From Xanthomonas indica (lineage in GTDB: Bacteria > Pseudomonadota > Gammaproteobacteria > Xanthomonadales > Xanthomonadaceae), in assembly GCF_040529045.1 (NCBI RefSeq), contig NZ_CP131914.1, positions 2,402,501 through 2,466,500 on the forward strand: a DNA stretch of 64,000 nt, in the 5' to 3' direction. A program made the position numbers and the translations under genes. The notes beneath the pieces were generated by a model that worked only from the letters and a program-made list of their open reading frames with translations, was not told the origin of the DNA and did not search any database. Below are positions 33,339 to 42,994 of the stretch, one piece after another (the stretch's first letter is position 1; every line of letters starts with the position of its first letter).

Positions 33339-34106
33339 TCAGCGGGTCGCTTCCAGGGGGATGGCGTGAGCGCTCAGCCAGTCGCGCACGGCGTTGCGGG
33401 TCTGTTGCGCGCTGGCGTTGAGCAGGCGCTCGGGCGTATTGAAGAAGTACGCCTGGAACGTCTTGCCCTGGGCGTTGCGCAGGCTCGGGTCGACCCCGGC
33501 CTGCAGCAGCTTGGGCACCCAGGGATTGCCGGCGCTGCTCTGCGCGGCCAAGTGCAGCAGCGAGTTACCGGTGGCGTCGACCCGCTTCGGATCGGCGCCG
33601 GCCTTGAGCAGCATCTCGATCTGCGCATCGCGCTTGCTCTGCACGGCGCGGAACAGCGGCGTCCAGTTCGCGCGCGCGCTCACCGGGTCGACCGGGGCGC
33701 CGTGCTGCAGCAGGATCTGCAGGTACTGCGGGTCCTTGGCCATGGCCGCCATGTGCACCACGGTTTCCTGGTCCATGCCCGGCAGCGACGGGTCGGCACC
33801 GGCGTCGAGCAGCGCCGCCAGGGCGCGCGGCTGTTCGTTCCAGATGGCCCATTCGAGCAGGGTGACGTGCTGGTCGCCGTGCGCGGACAGGTCCGTGCTG
33901 GGCGCCAGGGCGGCGATGCGGGCGACGTCGCCGCGCGCGATGGCGGCGGCGATGTCGGCGAGTGCGGGGTCGCGGAACGCGACCGAATGATCCTGCAGCG
34001 AGGCTGACATGGCGGAATGCTCCTTGGCGCCGGACTGGGCGGCGCAACTGACCGAGAAGAACAGCGAGGTCGCGAGTGCGATCAGGGCGGGGACGGGCGT
34101 ACGCAT
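33339..34106 (-). CDS. Exported ankyrin-repeat protein, probable immunity partner of the lipase effector
   Basis: A 255-residue protein with a signal peptide (MRTPVPALIALATSLFFSVS, then CAAQS; the Cys may be lipidated, although the lipobox is weak). Four or five ankyrin repeats follow (VTLLEWAIWNEQPRALAALL, NWTPLFRAVQSKRDAQIEML, GNSLLHLAAQSS). It is the first gene of a two-gene operon with the lipase effector, and its ribosome site is AAGGAG. A periplasmic protein encoded directly before a T4SS effector is the expected arrangement for an immunity protein; the pairing is inferred. Confidence 0.75.
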   Translation of the reverse strand: MRTPVPALIALATSLFFSVSCAAQSGAKEHSAMSASLQDHSVAFRDPALADIAAAIARGDVARIAALAPSTDLSAHGDQHVTLLEWAIWNEQPRALAALLDAGADPSLPGMDQETVVHMAAMAKDPQYLQILLQHGAPVDPVSARANWTPLFRAVQSKRDAQIEMLLKAGADPKRVDATGNSLLHLAAQSSAGNPWVPKLLQAGVDPSLRNAQGKTFQAYFFNTPERLLNASAQQTRNAVRDWLSAHAIPLEATR

Positions 34107-34477
34107 GCAAGGCTCCTTTCCTGTTCGCGGTCCTGGATGACGGCGCGTGTCCTGGCGCCGTTGCCGATGCTAGCAGCCGATCGCCGGGGTTTCGCGGCAG
34201 TTTTGTGACGCGGTCTGCGGATCTTGGGCGGCGTCGTCTCAGGTGGTCGTTGGTTTAACCGGAAACCAACGTTTGCCGGACAGCTGCCGCTGCGATGGGT
34301 GGCGGCGGCGAACGGGCAGGGGGCACGCACAGGGCGCGCGGGGCAGTGCTGCATGCATGTACGTTGCATGCGCCCGCTACGTCCCGGGATCGGTCGCGCT
34401 GCTGCGGCTGCAAGCGCCACACAGGCGAGGGACATGTGCACAGCGGCATAATGGGCGTTTCCCCACAGGAGCGCGCG

Positions 34478-35164
34478 ATGACGGCGACCCCCTTCGACCT
34501 GTTGATCAGCGATTGCGACGGCGTGCTCGTCGACAGCGAAGTGCTGGCCGACCGGGTGATGCTCGACGCACTGGGCGCCTATGTGCCGCGGGTCGAACTG
34601 GAACAGTTTCTCGCCGGCAGCTTCGGCCTCACCGCGCAGGAGATCGTGCAGCGCGTGCAGCGGCAGTACGCGTTGGACCTGCCGCCTGGCTTGTACCAGG
34701 ATATCCGCACGCGCTCCGAAGCGCTGATCGCCGCGGAAGTGCAGCCGATCGACGGCGTGCGCGAGGCCTTGCTGGCATTGCCGCTGCCGCTGGCGGTCGC
34801 CTCCAACAGCATGCGCGAAAGCGTGGTCGCCTCGGTGGCGCGCGCGGGCCTGCGCGAGCGTGTCGGCGAGCGCATCTTCAGCGCCGACATGGTGGCGCGG
34901 CCCAAGCCCGAGCCGGACGTGTACCTGCTGGCGGCACGCACGCTGGAGGTGGCGCCGGAACGCTGCCTGGTGATCGAGGACAGCGCCACCGGCGCCAGCG
35001 CCGCGCTGGCCGCGGGCATGACGGTGATCGGCTTCACCGGTGCCGCGCACATTCCCAGTGGGCACGCCGCGACCCTGCGCCAGCTTGGCGTGGCCGCGGT
35101 GATGGAGCACATGTGTGAGCTGCCGCAGACCTATGCGGCGTTGGTGCGCGCCGCGGCGGCCTGA
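34478..35164 (+). CDS. HAD-family phosphatase (phosphoglycolate phosphatase-like)
   Basis: A 228-residue HAD hydrolase of the beta-phosphoglucomutase/sugar phosphatase subfamily. Motif I is DCDGVLVDSE at residues 12-21, motif II is ASNS near residue 108, motif III is the Lys in RPKPEP, and motif IV is VIEDSATGASAA. The ATG at 34478 follows CAGGAG; a possible ATG at 34451 would add nine residues. The substrate cannot be deduced. The 371-bp gap before it contains no recognisable gene. Confidence 0.85.
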   Translation: MTATPFDLLISDCDGVLVDSEVLADRVMLDALGAYVPRVELEQFLAGSFGLTAQEIVQRVQRQYALDLPPGLYQDIRTRSEALIAAEVQPIDGVREALLALPLPLAVASNSMRESVVASVARAGLRERVGERIFSADMVARPKPEPDVYLLAARTLEVAPERCLVIEDSATGASAALAAGMTVIGFTGAAHIPSGHAATLRQLGVAAVMEHMCELPQTYAALVRAAAA

Positions 35165-35239
35165 AGAGCCGGGATTGGGGAATCGGGATTCGGGAATGGG
35201 AGTAGCCCCGCGAGTGCGTGGCATCCGCGTGCTTCTCCG

Positions 35240-35301
35240 TAGGAGCGGCTTCAGCCGCGACGCGTTACCGGTAATGCGTCGCGGCTGAAGCCGCTCCTAC
35301 A
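35240..35301. repeat. REP palindrome (GTAGGAG type)
   Basis: Arms GTAGGAGCGGCTTCAGCCGC and the matching right arm ending GCCGCTCCTAC flank the loop TTACCGGTAA. It lies in a 387-bp gap that also has a G-rich arm (35171-35200) and a C-rich arm (35518-35548) of the GGGATTGGGG family. No gene is seen there. Confidence 0.88.
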
Positions 35302-35551
35302 ACGGCGCCGCTGGCACTGCTGCCCGAACGTTGGCCGCCGTCTGTGATCAGCTCAGAACCCTGATTGTCCGAAAGGGCGACGAATCCTGATCCCGCTCCA
35401 ACCCCGGCGCTCAACAACGAAACGGCGATGCCTGTCGCCAGGCATCGCCGCGTTCTTCAGCACGTTGGCCGCCGTGTGATCCGGTCGAATGGTCAGGCGC
35501 CTTCAGGCGCCCGCCACCAATCCCCAATCCCGACTCCCCACTCCCGGCCTT

Positions 35552-35776
35552 TCAACAACAGCGAAACCCGCTCTTGCCGCCGTAGCGCGCCTCCTGGCGC
35601 TCGCGGAAGAAGGTCTTGTAGTCCATCGGCTGCTGGTCCGGATGCTTTTCCAGCATGTGCCGCACGTAGTTGTCGTAGTCGGGGATGCCGCAGCACAGGC
35701 GTGCGGTCTGCACCAGGCGCCGCCACAGCCGACGGTGCGCCTGGTACTGCCCGATCGGAACCAGTGCGCCGCCCAT
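35552..35776 (-). CDS. YbdD/YjiX-family small protein
   Basis: A 74-residue protein of the YbdD/YjiX family, which in Enterobacteria is always next to CstA/BtsT transporters. Characteristic segments are [19 protein letters not shown] and [10 protein letters not shown] near the C-terminus. Its ATG overlaps the cstA stop by one base (TAATG), so the two are translationally coupled. Its role is thought to be auxiliary to the transporter; the biochemical function is unknown. Confidence 0.88.
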   Translation of the reverse strand: MGGALVPIGQYQAHRRLWRRLVQTARLCCGIPDYDNYVRHMLEKHPDQQPMDYKTFFRERQEARYGGKSGFRCC

Positions 35777-37857
35777 TACAGGTCCGCCATCTGGTGCGGC
35801 TGCAAGGCCACGTACGGGGTCTCGCGGTCGCTGCGCTGCGGAGTGCGGCGGGCGACGAGGATGGTCTTGATCGCGTAGACCAGCACCGCGAACACCACGC
35901 ACAGGAACAGCACGGTCAGGCCGGTGTTGACGTAGGCGTTGGTGACGATCTGCTGCATCTGCGCCACCGACTTGGCCGGTGCGGTGACGGTGCCGCTGGC
36001 GATGGCGTCCTGGAACTTGTGCGCCTGCGCCAGGAAACCCTGCGACGGGTTGGCGTCGAAGATCTTGATCAGGCCGGCATAGGTGGTGCAGATCAGCAGC
36101 CACACCGCAGGCACCGCGGTCACCCAGGCGTAGCGGTCGCGCTTCATCTTGAACAGCACCACCGTGCCCAGCATCAGCGCGATGCCGGCCAGCATCTGGT
36201 TGGAGATGCCGAACAGCGGCCACAGCGTCTGGATGCCGCCGAACGGATCGACCACGCCGGTGTACAGCAGGTAGCCCCACAGCGCCACACAACCGGCGGT
36301 GCCGATGATGTTGGCGGTCCACGACTCGGTCTTCTTCAGCGCCGGCACGAAGTTGCCGAGCAGGTCCTGCAGCATGAAGCGGCCGGCGCGGGTGCCGGCG
36401 TCCACCGCGGTGAGGATGAACAGCGCCTCGAACAGGATCGCGAAGTGGTACCAGAAGGCCATCATCGCGTCGCTGCTGTTAGGGATGGCCTGGTGCAGGA
36501 TCTGCGCGATGCCCACCGCCAGCGTCGGCGCGCCGCCGGCGCGATGCAGGATGGTGGGTTCGCCGATCGCCGCGGCAGTGGCGGTCAGCTGTTCCGGGGT
36601 GATGGTGAAGCCCCAGGTGGTGCTGATGTGGTGCGCGGCGGAGGCGACGTCGGCGCCGATCACCGCGGCCGGGCTGTTCATCGCGAAGTACACGCCCGGG
36701 TCGATGATCGAGGCCGCCACCAGCGCCATCACCGCCACGAACGATTCCATCAGCATGCCGCCGTAGCCGATGTAGCGCATGTGCGACTCGTTGGCGAGCA
36801 GCTTGGGCGTGGTGCCCGAGGAGATCAGCGCATGGAAGCCGGACACCGCGCCGCAGGCGATGGTGATGAACAGGAACGGGAACAGGCCGCCCTTCCACAC
36901 CGGGCCGTCGCCGCTGGCGGCGAATTGGGTGAGCGCCGGCATCTTCAGCTCCGGCATCACCACCAGGATGCCGATCGCCAGGGCGATGATCGTGCCGATC
37001 TTGAGGAAGGTCGACAGGTAGTCGCGCGGCGCCAGCAGCAGCCACACCGGCAGCACCGAGGCGACGAAGCCGTAGCCGATCAGCATCCAGGTGATCTGCG
37101 TGCCGGTGAAGGTGAAGGCCGGGCCCCAGGTCGGATCGGCGGCGACCTTGCCGCCGAACCAGATCGCCGCCAGCAGCAGGATCAGCCCCACCACCGAGAT
37201 CTCGCCGATCTTGCCCGGGCGGATGTAGCGCATGTACACGCCCATCAGGATCGCGATGGGCATGGTCGCGATCACCGTGAACATGCCCCAGGGGCTTTCC
37301 GCCAGCGCCTTGACCACTACCATCGCCAGTACCGCCAGGATGATGATCATGATCAGGAACGCGCCGAACAGGGCGATGGTGCCGGGCACCTGGCCCATCT
37401 CCTCGCGCACCAGGTCGCCCAGCGAGCGGCCGTTGCGGCGGCTGGACAGGAACAGCACCATGAAATCCTGCACCGCCCCGGCGACCACCACGCCGACCAC
37501 CAGCCACAGCAGGCCGGGCAGGTAACCCATCTGCGCGGCCAGCACCGGCCCGACCAGCGGCCCGGCGCCGGCGATGGCGGCGAAGTGGTGACCGAACAGC
37601 ACGTGCTTGTTGGTCGGCACGTAGTCCAGGCCGTCGTTGTTGAGCACCGCCGGGGTGGCGCGGGTGGGATCGAGCTGCATCACCTTGTCGGCGATGAACA
37701 GACTGTAGAAGCGGTAGGCGATCAGGTAGATCGACACCGCGGCCACCACGATCCACAGCGCGTTGATGTGTTCGCCGCGGCGCAGGGCGATGGTGCCCAG
37801 GCAGAACGCCGCCAGGATGGCGAGTGCGGCCCAGGCCAGCTTGGAAAACCCTTTCAT
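35776..37857 (-). CDS. cstA: Carbon starvation protein CstA (pyruvate/peptide transporter family)
   Basis: A 693-residue polytopic membrane protein of the CstA/BtsT family. Signature stretches are [20 protein letters not shown] around residue 85, [19 protein letters not shown] around residue 340 and [16 protein letters not shown] in the C-terminal third. Relatives import pyruvate or peptides when carbon is short. The ATG at 37857 ([13 protein letters not shown]) follows GGGGGAG; a GTG-type start further up is less likely. It forms an operon with the YbdD-family gene. Confidence 0.93.
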   Translation of the reverse strand: MKGFSKLAWAALAILAAFCLGTIALRRGEHINALWIVVAAVSIYLIAYRFYSLFIADKVMQLDPTRATPAVLNNDGLDYVPTNKHVLFGHHFAAIAGAGPLVGPVLAAQMGYLPGLLWLVVGVVVAGAVQDFMVLFLSSRRNGRSLGDLVREEMGQVPGTIALFGAFLIMIIILAVLAMVVVKALAESPWGMFTVIATMPIAILMGVYMRYIRPGKIGEISVVGLILLLAAIWFGGKVAADPTWGPAFTFTGTQITWMLIGYGFVASVLPVWLLLAPRDYLSTFLKIGTIIALAIGILVVMPELKMPALTQFAASGDGPVWKGGLFPFLFITIACGAVSGFHALISSGTTPKLLANESHMRYIGYGGMLMESFVAVMALVAASIIDPGVYFAMNSPAAVIGADVASAAHHISTTWGFTITPEQLTATAAAIGEPTILHRAGGAPTLAVGIAQILHQAIPNSSDAMMAFWYHFAILFEALFILTAVDAGTRAGRFMLQDLLGNFVPALKKTESWTANIIGTAGCVALWGYLLYTGVVDPFGGIQTLWPLFGISNQMLAGIALMLGTVVLFKMKRDRYAWVTAVPAVWLLICTTYAGLIKIFDANPSQGFLAQAHKFQDAIASGTVTAPAKSVAQMQQIVTNAYVNTGLTVLFLCVVFAVLVYAIKTILVARRTPQRSDRETPYVALQPHQMADL

Positions 37858-38003
37858 GCAGAACGCTCCCCCACGAGATGCGTGCAAGGGTCGCCCCGAT
37901 GGCGTGGGGGGTCAATGGTGGGGACGGCCACGGGGCTAGTACTTTGGTCGTAGACAGCCCTGGCGATGCCCTTTGCGGCACGGATGGTCGGCGCGGCGCT
38001 TGA

Positions 38004-38532
38004 GTCCCTCTCCCGCCGGGAGAGGGGTTGGGGTGAGGGTACGGGGGGCGAAGCCCCTCGCAAACCCAGGTTGCGCTGCCGGACGCCGCACGAGGCTGCG
38101 CCCGGACCCTCATCCGCCCCTTCTGGGCACCTTCTCCGGGGGGAGAAGGGGATTCACGGCCTTGAACAGGAGAAGGAGGCGTCAGGGCGCTCAAGCCCCT
38201 CTCCCCTCGGGAGAGGGGTTGGGGTGAGGGTACGGGGGCGAAGCCCCTCGCAAACCCAGGTTGCGCTGCCGGACGCCACACGAGGCTGCGCCCAGACCCT
38301 CATCCGCCCCTGCGGGGCACCTTCTCCCGGAGGGAGAAGGGGATTCATGGCCTCGAACAGGGGAAGGAGGCGTCAGGATGCTCAAGCCCCTCTCCCCTCG
38401 GGAGAGGGGTTGGGGTGAGGGTACGGAGCGAAGCGCTCGCAAGACCCGCCTGTGCCACCAGACGCCGCACGAGACTGCGCCCGCACCCTCATCCGCCCCT
38501 GCGGGGCACCTTCTCCCGGGGGAGAAGGGGGG
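38004..38532. repeat. Direct-repeat array, about 191-bp unit, 2.7 copies
   Basis: The motif AGAGGGGTTGGGGTGAGGGT recurs at 38021, 38212 and 38403. Each unit also holds ACCCTCATCCGCCCC and a CCTTCTCC/GGAGAAGG hairpin. These are the submotifs of the 23460-24034 array in reverse orientation and with a different spacer (CAAACCCAGGTTGCGCTGCC). It fills the gap between cstA and the first pirin gene. Confidence 0.88.
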
Positions 38533-38626
38533 GCGCCGCGGGCGATGGAACGATGGGTTGCGCCGGGCGCGGTTGGTCGCGGCGGCGGTGGCACCCATGG
38601 TGGGGATCTCATCAGGAGATCGTCCC

Positions 38627-39487
38627 ATGACCGCTTCCACCACCGTGGTCCCCGCGCGCATCCTGCGCGCCATCCGCGGCCACGCCACCGCCGACGGCGA
38701 TGGGGTCAAGCTGACCCGCGTCATCGGTGGCGGGGCGCTGCCCGAGCTGGATCCGTTCCTGCTGCTCGACGAGTTCGGCACCGATCGTGCCGAGGACTAC
38801 ATCGGCGGTTTCCCCAGCCATCCGCACCGCGGCTTCGAGACCGTCACCTACATGCTCGACGGGCGCATGCGGCACAAGGACAACCACGGCAACGAGGGCC
38901 TGCTGACCCCCGGCAGCGTGCAGTGGATGACCGCCGGCCGCGGCCTGGTGCATTCGGAGATGCCGGAGCAGGAGCAAGGGCGCATGCGCGGCTTCCAGCT
39001 GTGGGTGAACCTGCCGGCGCGCGACAAGATGACCGCGCCGCGCTACCAGGAGTTCTCCCCCGAGCGCATTCCGGTGGTGCAGCCGGCGCCGGGCGTGACG
39101 GTCAAGGTGATCGCCGGCCAAGTTGGCGAGGTGAACGGCCCGATTACGCAGCCGGCCACCGATCCGCTGTATCTGGACATCGCGCTGGACGCTGGCGCGT
39201 CCTGGGCATTCGAGTTGCCGTCCGGACACAACGCCTTCGCCTACATGTTCGAGGGCGAGGCGGCGCTGGGCGAGGGCGAGGCGGCGCGCATGTTGCCCGC
39301 GCAGACGCTGGCGGTGCTCGGCGGTGGCGACCTGCTGCAACTGCAGGCCGGCGCGCAGGGCGCGCGGCTGATCCTGGTCGCCGGTCGGCCGTTGCGCGAG
39401 CCGGTGGCGCGGCACGGGCCGTTCGTGATGAACACGCGCCAGGAACTGATGCAGGCCTTCGTGGATTTCCAGGAAGGGCGCTTCTGA
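38627..39487 (+). CDS. Pirin-family protein 1
   Basis: A bicupin pirin of 286 residues. The metal-site motif FPSHPHRGFETVTYM lies near residue 60, followed by GSVQWMTAGRGLVHSEMP. The residues His-His-His-Glu used for the Fe site in pirins are present. Bacterial pirins are quercetin 2,3-dioxygenases or regulators; which applies here is unknown. The ATG at 38627 follows AGGAG. A second, more diverged pirin is encoded at 40453-41322. Confidence 0.88.
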   Translation: MTASTTVVPARILRAIRGHATADGDGVKLTRVIGGGALPELDPFLLLDEFGTDRAEDYIGGFPSHPHRGFETVTYMLDGRMRHKDNHGNEGLLTPGSVQWMTAGRGLVHSEMPEQEQGRMRGFQLWVNLPARDKMTAPRYQEFSPERIPVVQPAPGVTVKVIAGQVGEVNGPITQPATDPLYLDIALDAGASWAFELPSGHNAFAYMFEGEAALGEGEAARMLPAQTLAVLGGGDLLQLQAGAQGARLILVAGRPLREPVARHGPFVMNTRQELMQAFVDFQEGRF

Positions 39488-39530
39488 GGACGTGATTCGC
39501 AGCGTCGCTGGTGCGAGGGTTTGCTTGCTC

Positions 39531-39596
39531 GTAGGAGCGGCGTCAGCCGCGACACGCGTTCCCGTGAACCGCTGTCGCGGCTGACGCCGCTCCTAC
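39531..39596. repeat. REP palindrome (GTAGGAG type)
   Basis: Arms GTAGGAGCGGCGTCAGCCGC and the matching right arm ending GACGCCGCTCCTAC flank a loop with CGTTCCCGTGAACCG. It lies between the convergent pirin 1 gene and the small exported protein gene. Confidence 0.88.
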
Positions 39597-39618
39597 GTCA
39601 TGTCTCGGACCTGTGGCC

Positions 39619-40086
39619 TTAGCGCTCCAGCGCCAGGCTCGACTGGCGCATGTCCAGGCCCTGCACCAGCGACTGCAGGGTCTGCAGTTCCTGGGTGTCG
39701 GCGGCGTCGATCCACACCTGCGCGAATTGACCCTTCTTCAGTTCCGCCACCGCGATCCGGCGCGAGGCCAGGCCCGGCAACTCCGCGCCGCCGATGTCGG
39801 GCCGGTACCAGTACACCTGCTCGCCGGCGATGGCGCCCTTTTCCTCGCGCAGCGCGCGCTGCAGCGGAATGTTCGGGTCGCGCGCGGTGAGCATCATGCC
39901 CAGCACCTGACGGCCGTCGGCATCGCTGGCGCGGCAGACGATGAAGCCCTTGTCGCTGCGCTCGCTCCATTGCAGCGTGCTCTGCGGCGGCAGCGGTGGG
40001 CAGTTCTGGGCCTGCTGCGCGGTGGCGGCAGCGGCGGGCAACGCTGCCGCAGCGGTGAGCAGCGCCTTGCGCAAGAGTGTCTTCAT
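39619..40086 (-). CDS. Exported protein of unknown function, 155 residues
   Basis: Signal peptide MKTLLRKALLTAAAALPAAA with cleavage near ATAQQ. The mature part has two Cys (NCPPLP and FIVCRA) that could form a disulphide, and the stretch GLASRRIAVAELKKGQFAQ. I recognise no domain. The start is the ATG at 40086; the longer frame lacks signal-peptide character. The gap 40087-40452 upstream contains no gene I can support. Confidence 0.65.
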   Translation of the reverse strand: MKTLLRKALLTAAAALPAAAATAQQAQNCPPLPPQSTLQWSERSDKGFIVCRASDADGRQVLGMMLTARDPNIPLQRALREEKGAIAGEQVYWYRPDIGGAELPGLASRRIAVAELKKGQFAQVWIDAADTQELQTLQSLVQGLDMRQSSLALER

Positions 40087-40452
40087 TCGCGATGTTCCCC
40101 ATACGCCGCGATGCGACGCGTTCGATCCATACGCACGCCTGTGGCGTCGTCTGCGGGAGCGCCCATCCTGTGCGGGATCCCGGCAGTGCATCCCCCGACG
40201 CAGTGCGTGTCCCGTGTGCGGCCACGCGTACCCGGCCGCGTCTGCACCATAGCCCAGCGCAGCCGCGCTGACAATTGGGATGCGAATTCCGGAATATCCG
40301 CACGCGCAGTATGGCGTAGCGGGACCCGCCTCGCTGCGCCGACACGCAGCTCTTCGCGGGCATGCGGCGCGGCGGACGAGGGACGGGAGAGGGAGCGATG
40401 GCGACCGCGCGGGCCGCTTGCCTGGCTGCCCGCCGAGGTGGCGCTCGGGGTC

Positions 40453-41322
40453 TCAGCGACCCGGTTCGGGCAGCGGGATGAATTCCTGGTCGTCGCCCGG
40501 GATCGTCCCGAAGCGGCCCTCGCGCCAGTCCTGCTTGGCCTGCTCGATGCGCTCCACCGAACTGGAGACGAAGTTCCACCACAGGTGGCGCGGGCCATCC
40601 AGCGGTTCGCCGCCCATCAGCATCGCCTTGAGCGGGGTCTTGGCGCGCAGCCGACCGCGCGCGCCCGGCTCGGGCAGGACCAGGTGCCGCGCCGGGATGT
40701 CCACGCCGTCCAGTTGCGCCTCGCCCTCCAGGATGTACAGCGAGCGCTCGGCGTGGCCGGCGTCCAGGTCGAGTTCCGCGTCCGCGTCCAGGTCCAGGGC
40801 CACGTTGAGGGTGTCGGCGAACACCTTCACCGGCGATTCCTCGCCGTAGGCGCGGCCGGCGATCACCCGCAACCAGGCGCCGTCGCGACGTTGCTGCGGC
40901 AGGCTGGCGGCGGCGTGGTGGTAGAACGCGGGCGCGGTTTCTTCCGCCGATTTCGGCAGCGCCACCCAGGTCTGCATGCCGTGCAGCGGGTGCGCATGCT
41001 CGCGCAGCGCGGTCGGCGTGCGTTCGGAGTGGGAGATGCCGCGCCCGGCGGTCATCCAGTTGACGTCGCCGGCGCGGATCACCTGGTCCGAGCCGAGCGA
41101 ATCGCGGTGGCCGATCTCGCCGGACCACAGGAAGGTGACCGTGGCCAGGCCGATGTGCGGATGCGGGCGCACGTCCACGCCGTGCCCGGGCTCGAACACC
41201 GCCGGTCCCATGTGATCGATGAAGACGAAGGGGCCGACGCTGCGCGCCTGCACGCTGGGAACGGCGCGGCGCACTTCGAAGCCGCCGATATCGTGGACGC
41301 GGGGGGCGATCAGGGTGGGCAT
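40453..41322 (-). CDS. Pirin-family protein 2
   Basis: A 289-residue pirin. The motif VRPHPHIGLATVTFLW lies near residue 55 and GDVNWMTAGRGISHSE near residue 90; the C-terminal half ends PLDGPRHLWWNFVSSS, typical of the pirin C-terminal domain. The start is the ATG at 41322 (MPTLIAPRVHDIGGFEVRR). It is a distant paralogue of the pirin at 38627. The function (quercetinase or redox-linked regulator) is undetermined. Confidence 0.87.
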   Translation of the reverse strand: MPTLIAPRVHDIGGFEVRRAVPSVQARSVGPFVFIDHMGPAVFEPGHGVDVRPHPHIGLATVTFLWSGEIGHRDSLGSDQVIRAGDVNWMTAGRGISHSERTPTALREHAHPLHGMQTWVALPKSAEETAPAFYHHAAASLPQQRRDGAWLRVIAGRAYGEESPVKVFADTLNVALDLDADAELDLDAGHAERSLYILEGEAQLDGVDIPARHLVLPEPGARGRLRAKTPLKAMLMGGEPLDGPRHLWWNFVSSSVERIEQAKQDWREGRFGTIPGDDQEFIPLPEPGR

Positions 41323-41623
41323 GCGGGCGCTCGCAGTCGCAAAAACGGAAGCGAAGCTTCGCATGCGCGACGGCCGCGGTGCGGCGCCATGGCAAGACGC
41401 ACTGTCCCGCATGCGCTCATGCGCGGCAGGCCGATCCGCGATGCATGCGCGCTATGTCGCGCGGTTATGCCGGCGTCCCGGAATCGCATAGTGCGAAGTG
41501 CGCGCGTGTCTTGTCTGCGACGCGGCGGAGGGCCTGTGAATAATCGGCGCGCGTCGTGGCCGGTCATGCGCGCGCGCGACCGTGGCGCTGCATCGATCCC
41601 TCTTCCCCCGAAGGAGCACACGC

Positions 41624-42016
41624 ATGAAGAACGTCGCATCGAACATCCGCTGTCGCCGCCCCGTCCGGGCGCGCCTTGGCCTGGTCCTGCTCGCAGGCGC
41701 AGCGCTTGCGGCCCAGGCGCAAGGCGTGCCGGACATGAACGTGCCCACCGAGATCGTCAACGATCTGTGGGACGCGAAGGCCTTGCTGGTCACCGGTGGA
41801 CAGGGCGCCGGCTGTTATGCGGTGGCCAACGGCCATCGCATCGCCGGCCCGACGCTGCGCACCAATGTCCGCTACACGGCGATCGGCATGTCGACCGCCA
41901 ATTGCGCCGCCGCCAGCGGCATCGCCGGCGTCAATCTCCAGTTCCTCGCGCGCCCGCGTCCGGCGGGCATGTACATCCAGATCGTCGACACTGGCATCAA
42001 CATCAGCAACCGCTGA
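41624..42016 (+). CDS. Exported protein of unknown function, 130 residues
   Basis: The N-terminus has a basic region then a hydrophobic stretch (ARLGLVLLAGAALAAQAQG), a probable signal peptide. The mature part contains VPTEIVNDLWDAKALLVTG and two Cys (GAGCYAV, TANCAAA) and ends DTGINISNR. The ATG at 41624 follows AAGGAG. I recognise no family. It is convergent with the endonuclease V gene. The 301-bp gap before it shows no gene. Confidence 0.62.
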   Translation: MKNVASNIRCRRPVRARLGLVLLAGAALAAQAQGVPDMNVPTEIVNDLWDAKALLVTGGQGAGCYAVANGHRIAGPTLRTNVRYTAIGMSTANCAAASGIAGVNLQFLARPRPAGMYIQIVDTGINISNR

Positions 42017-42046
42017 GCGACGCGGCTGCCGGCCGCAGCGCCCGGT

Positions 42047-42763
42047 TCAGAACAGCGATCGGGTGTCCGCGGCCGGCGCCGGCATCTCGCCGCGGCGCGA
42101 GGCCAGCCGGTCGGCCAGCCGGGTCGGTTCCGGCAGGCGGTAGCCGCGCAGGTAGCGCTGGGTCCAGTGCAGCGCGCTGTCCACCGCCACGCGGTGGCCT
42201 GGCGAGACGATCAGCGGATTGCAGCGCAATTTGCTGCGCAGCGCCCAGCCGACCACTTCGCCGCGGTGCACGATGGGGCTGTGGTCGCCGGCCTGCGCGC
42301 CGGGTTCCTCGAAGCGGCCAGCCAGCAGGGTCTTGGCCACGCCGATGCTGGGCAGCCCGGTGACCACGCCGAAGTGCGCGGCGATGCCGAGCCGGCGCGG
42401 ATGCGCGATGCCCTGGCCATCGACGAACACCAGGTCCGGGCGTTGCCGCAGCAGGCCCAGCGCGGCCAGCAGCGCCGGCAGTTCGCGGAAGCTGAGCAGG
42501 CCGGGCACGTAGGCCATCGACGTGGGCACGCGGGCGATCTCGGCCTGGTGCAACTGCAGGGTCTGCGCATCGAGCAGCACCGCGGCGGCGCGGGTGACCT
42601 GGCCGTCGTCCTCGAAGCCGACGTCGAAACCGGCCAGCCAGCGCGGCGGGTCGGGAACCGCGTCCTGCAGGCTGACCTGGTGCGCCAGCGTCGCCTGCAG
42701 CGCACGCGCCTGCACGATGCTGCCGTCCCAGTCGCCGAACACGGGGTGCGTGGAAGTCTCCAT
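42047..42763 (-). CDS. nfi: Endonuclease V (deoxyinosine-specific)
   Basis: Endonuclease V nicks DNA one phosphodiester 3' of deaminated bases such as inosine. The protein has 238 residues. Family features are the catalytic Asp in [12 protein letters not shown] near residue 47, [15 protein letters not shown] near residue 86, [19 protein letters not shown] with the second Asp, and the GVAKTLLAG segment. Cytoplasmic. The convergent exported-protein gene ends 30 bp away. Confidence 0.92.
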   Translation of the reverse strand: METSTHPVFGDWDGSIVQARALQATLAHQVSLQDAVPDPPRWLAGFDVGFEDDGQVTRAAAVLLDAQTLQLHQAEIARVPTSMAYVPGLLSFRELPALLAALGLLRQRPDLVFVDGQGIAHPRRLGIAAHFGVVTGLPSIGVAKTLLAGRFEEPGAQAGDHSPIVHRGEVVGWALRSKLRCNPLIVSPGHRVAVDSALHWTQRYLRGYRLPEPTRLADRLASRRGEMPAPAADTRSLF

Positions 42764-42810
42764 GCGTTGATGATCGCGCTGCGGTCGTGGCTGGGGTGTG
42801 GAGGGCCGAG

Positions 42811-42935
42811 ATTGGGGATTCGGGATTGGGGATTCGTTGATGGCGCTTCCCGCGCGGCTCTGGCGATCAGGTGGCGCTTGGCCGCTTCACTTGCTGGAGA
42901 ACCAGGCCCTTGCGAATCCCGAATCCCGAATCCCC
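42811..42935. repeat. Element with G-rich/C-rich inverted arms between nfi and gpmA
   Basis: The left arm 42811-42836 (ATTGGGGATTCGGGATTGGG and on) and the right arm 42913-42935 (CGAATCCCGAATCCCGAATC and on) are reverse complements apart from about one base, separated by 76 bp. Confidence 0.65.
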
Positions 42936-42994
42936 GCCACCAGCTACAATCCAGGGCTGCACCATCCACGCATCCCCCAACGGAGACCGTCGCA

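Noticed and set aside
35365-37953. 862-residue open frame antisense to cstA
   Set aside because: It is rich in His, Gln and Arg as expected for a shadow of a GC-rich membrane protein gene; cstA itself is unambiguous.
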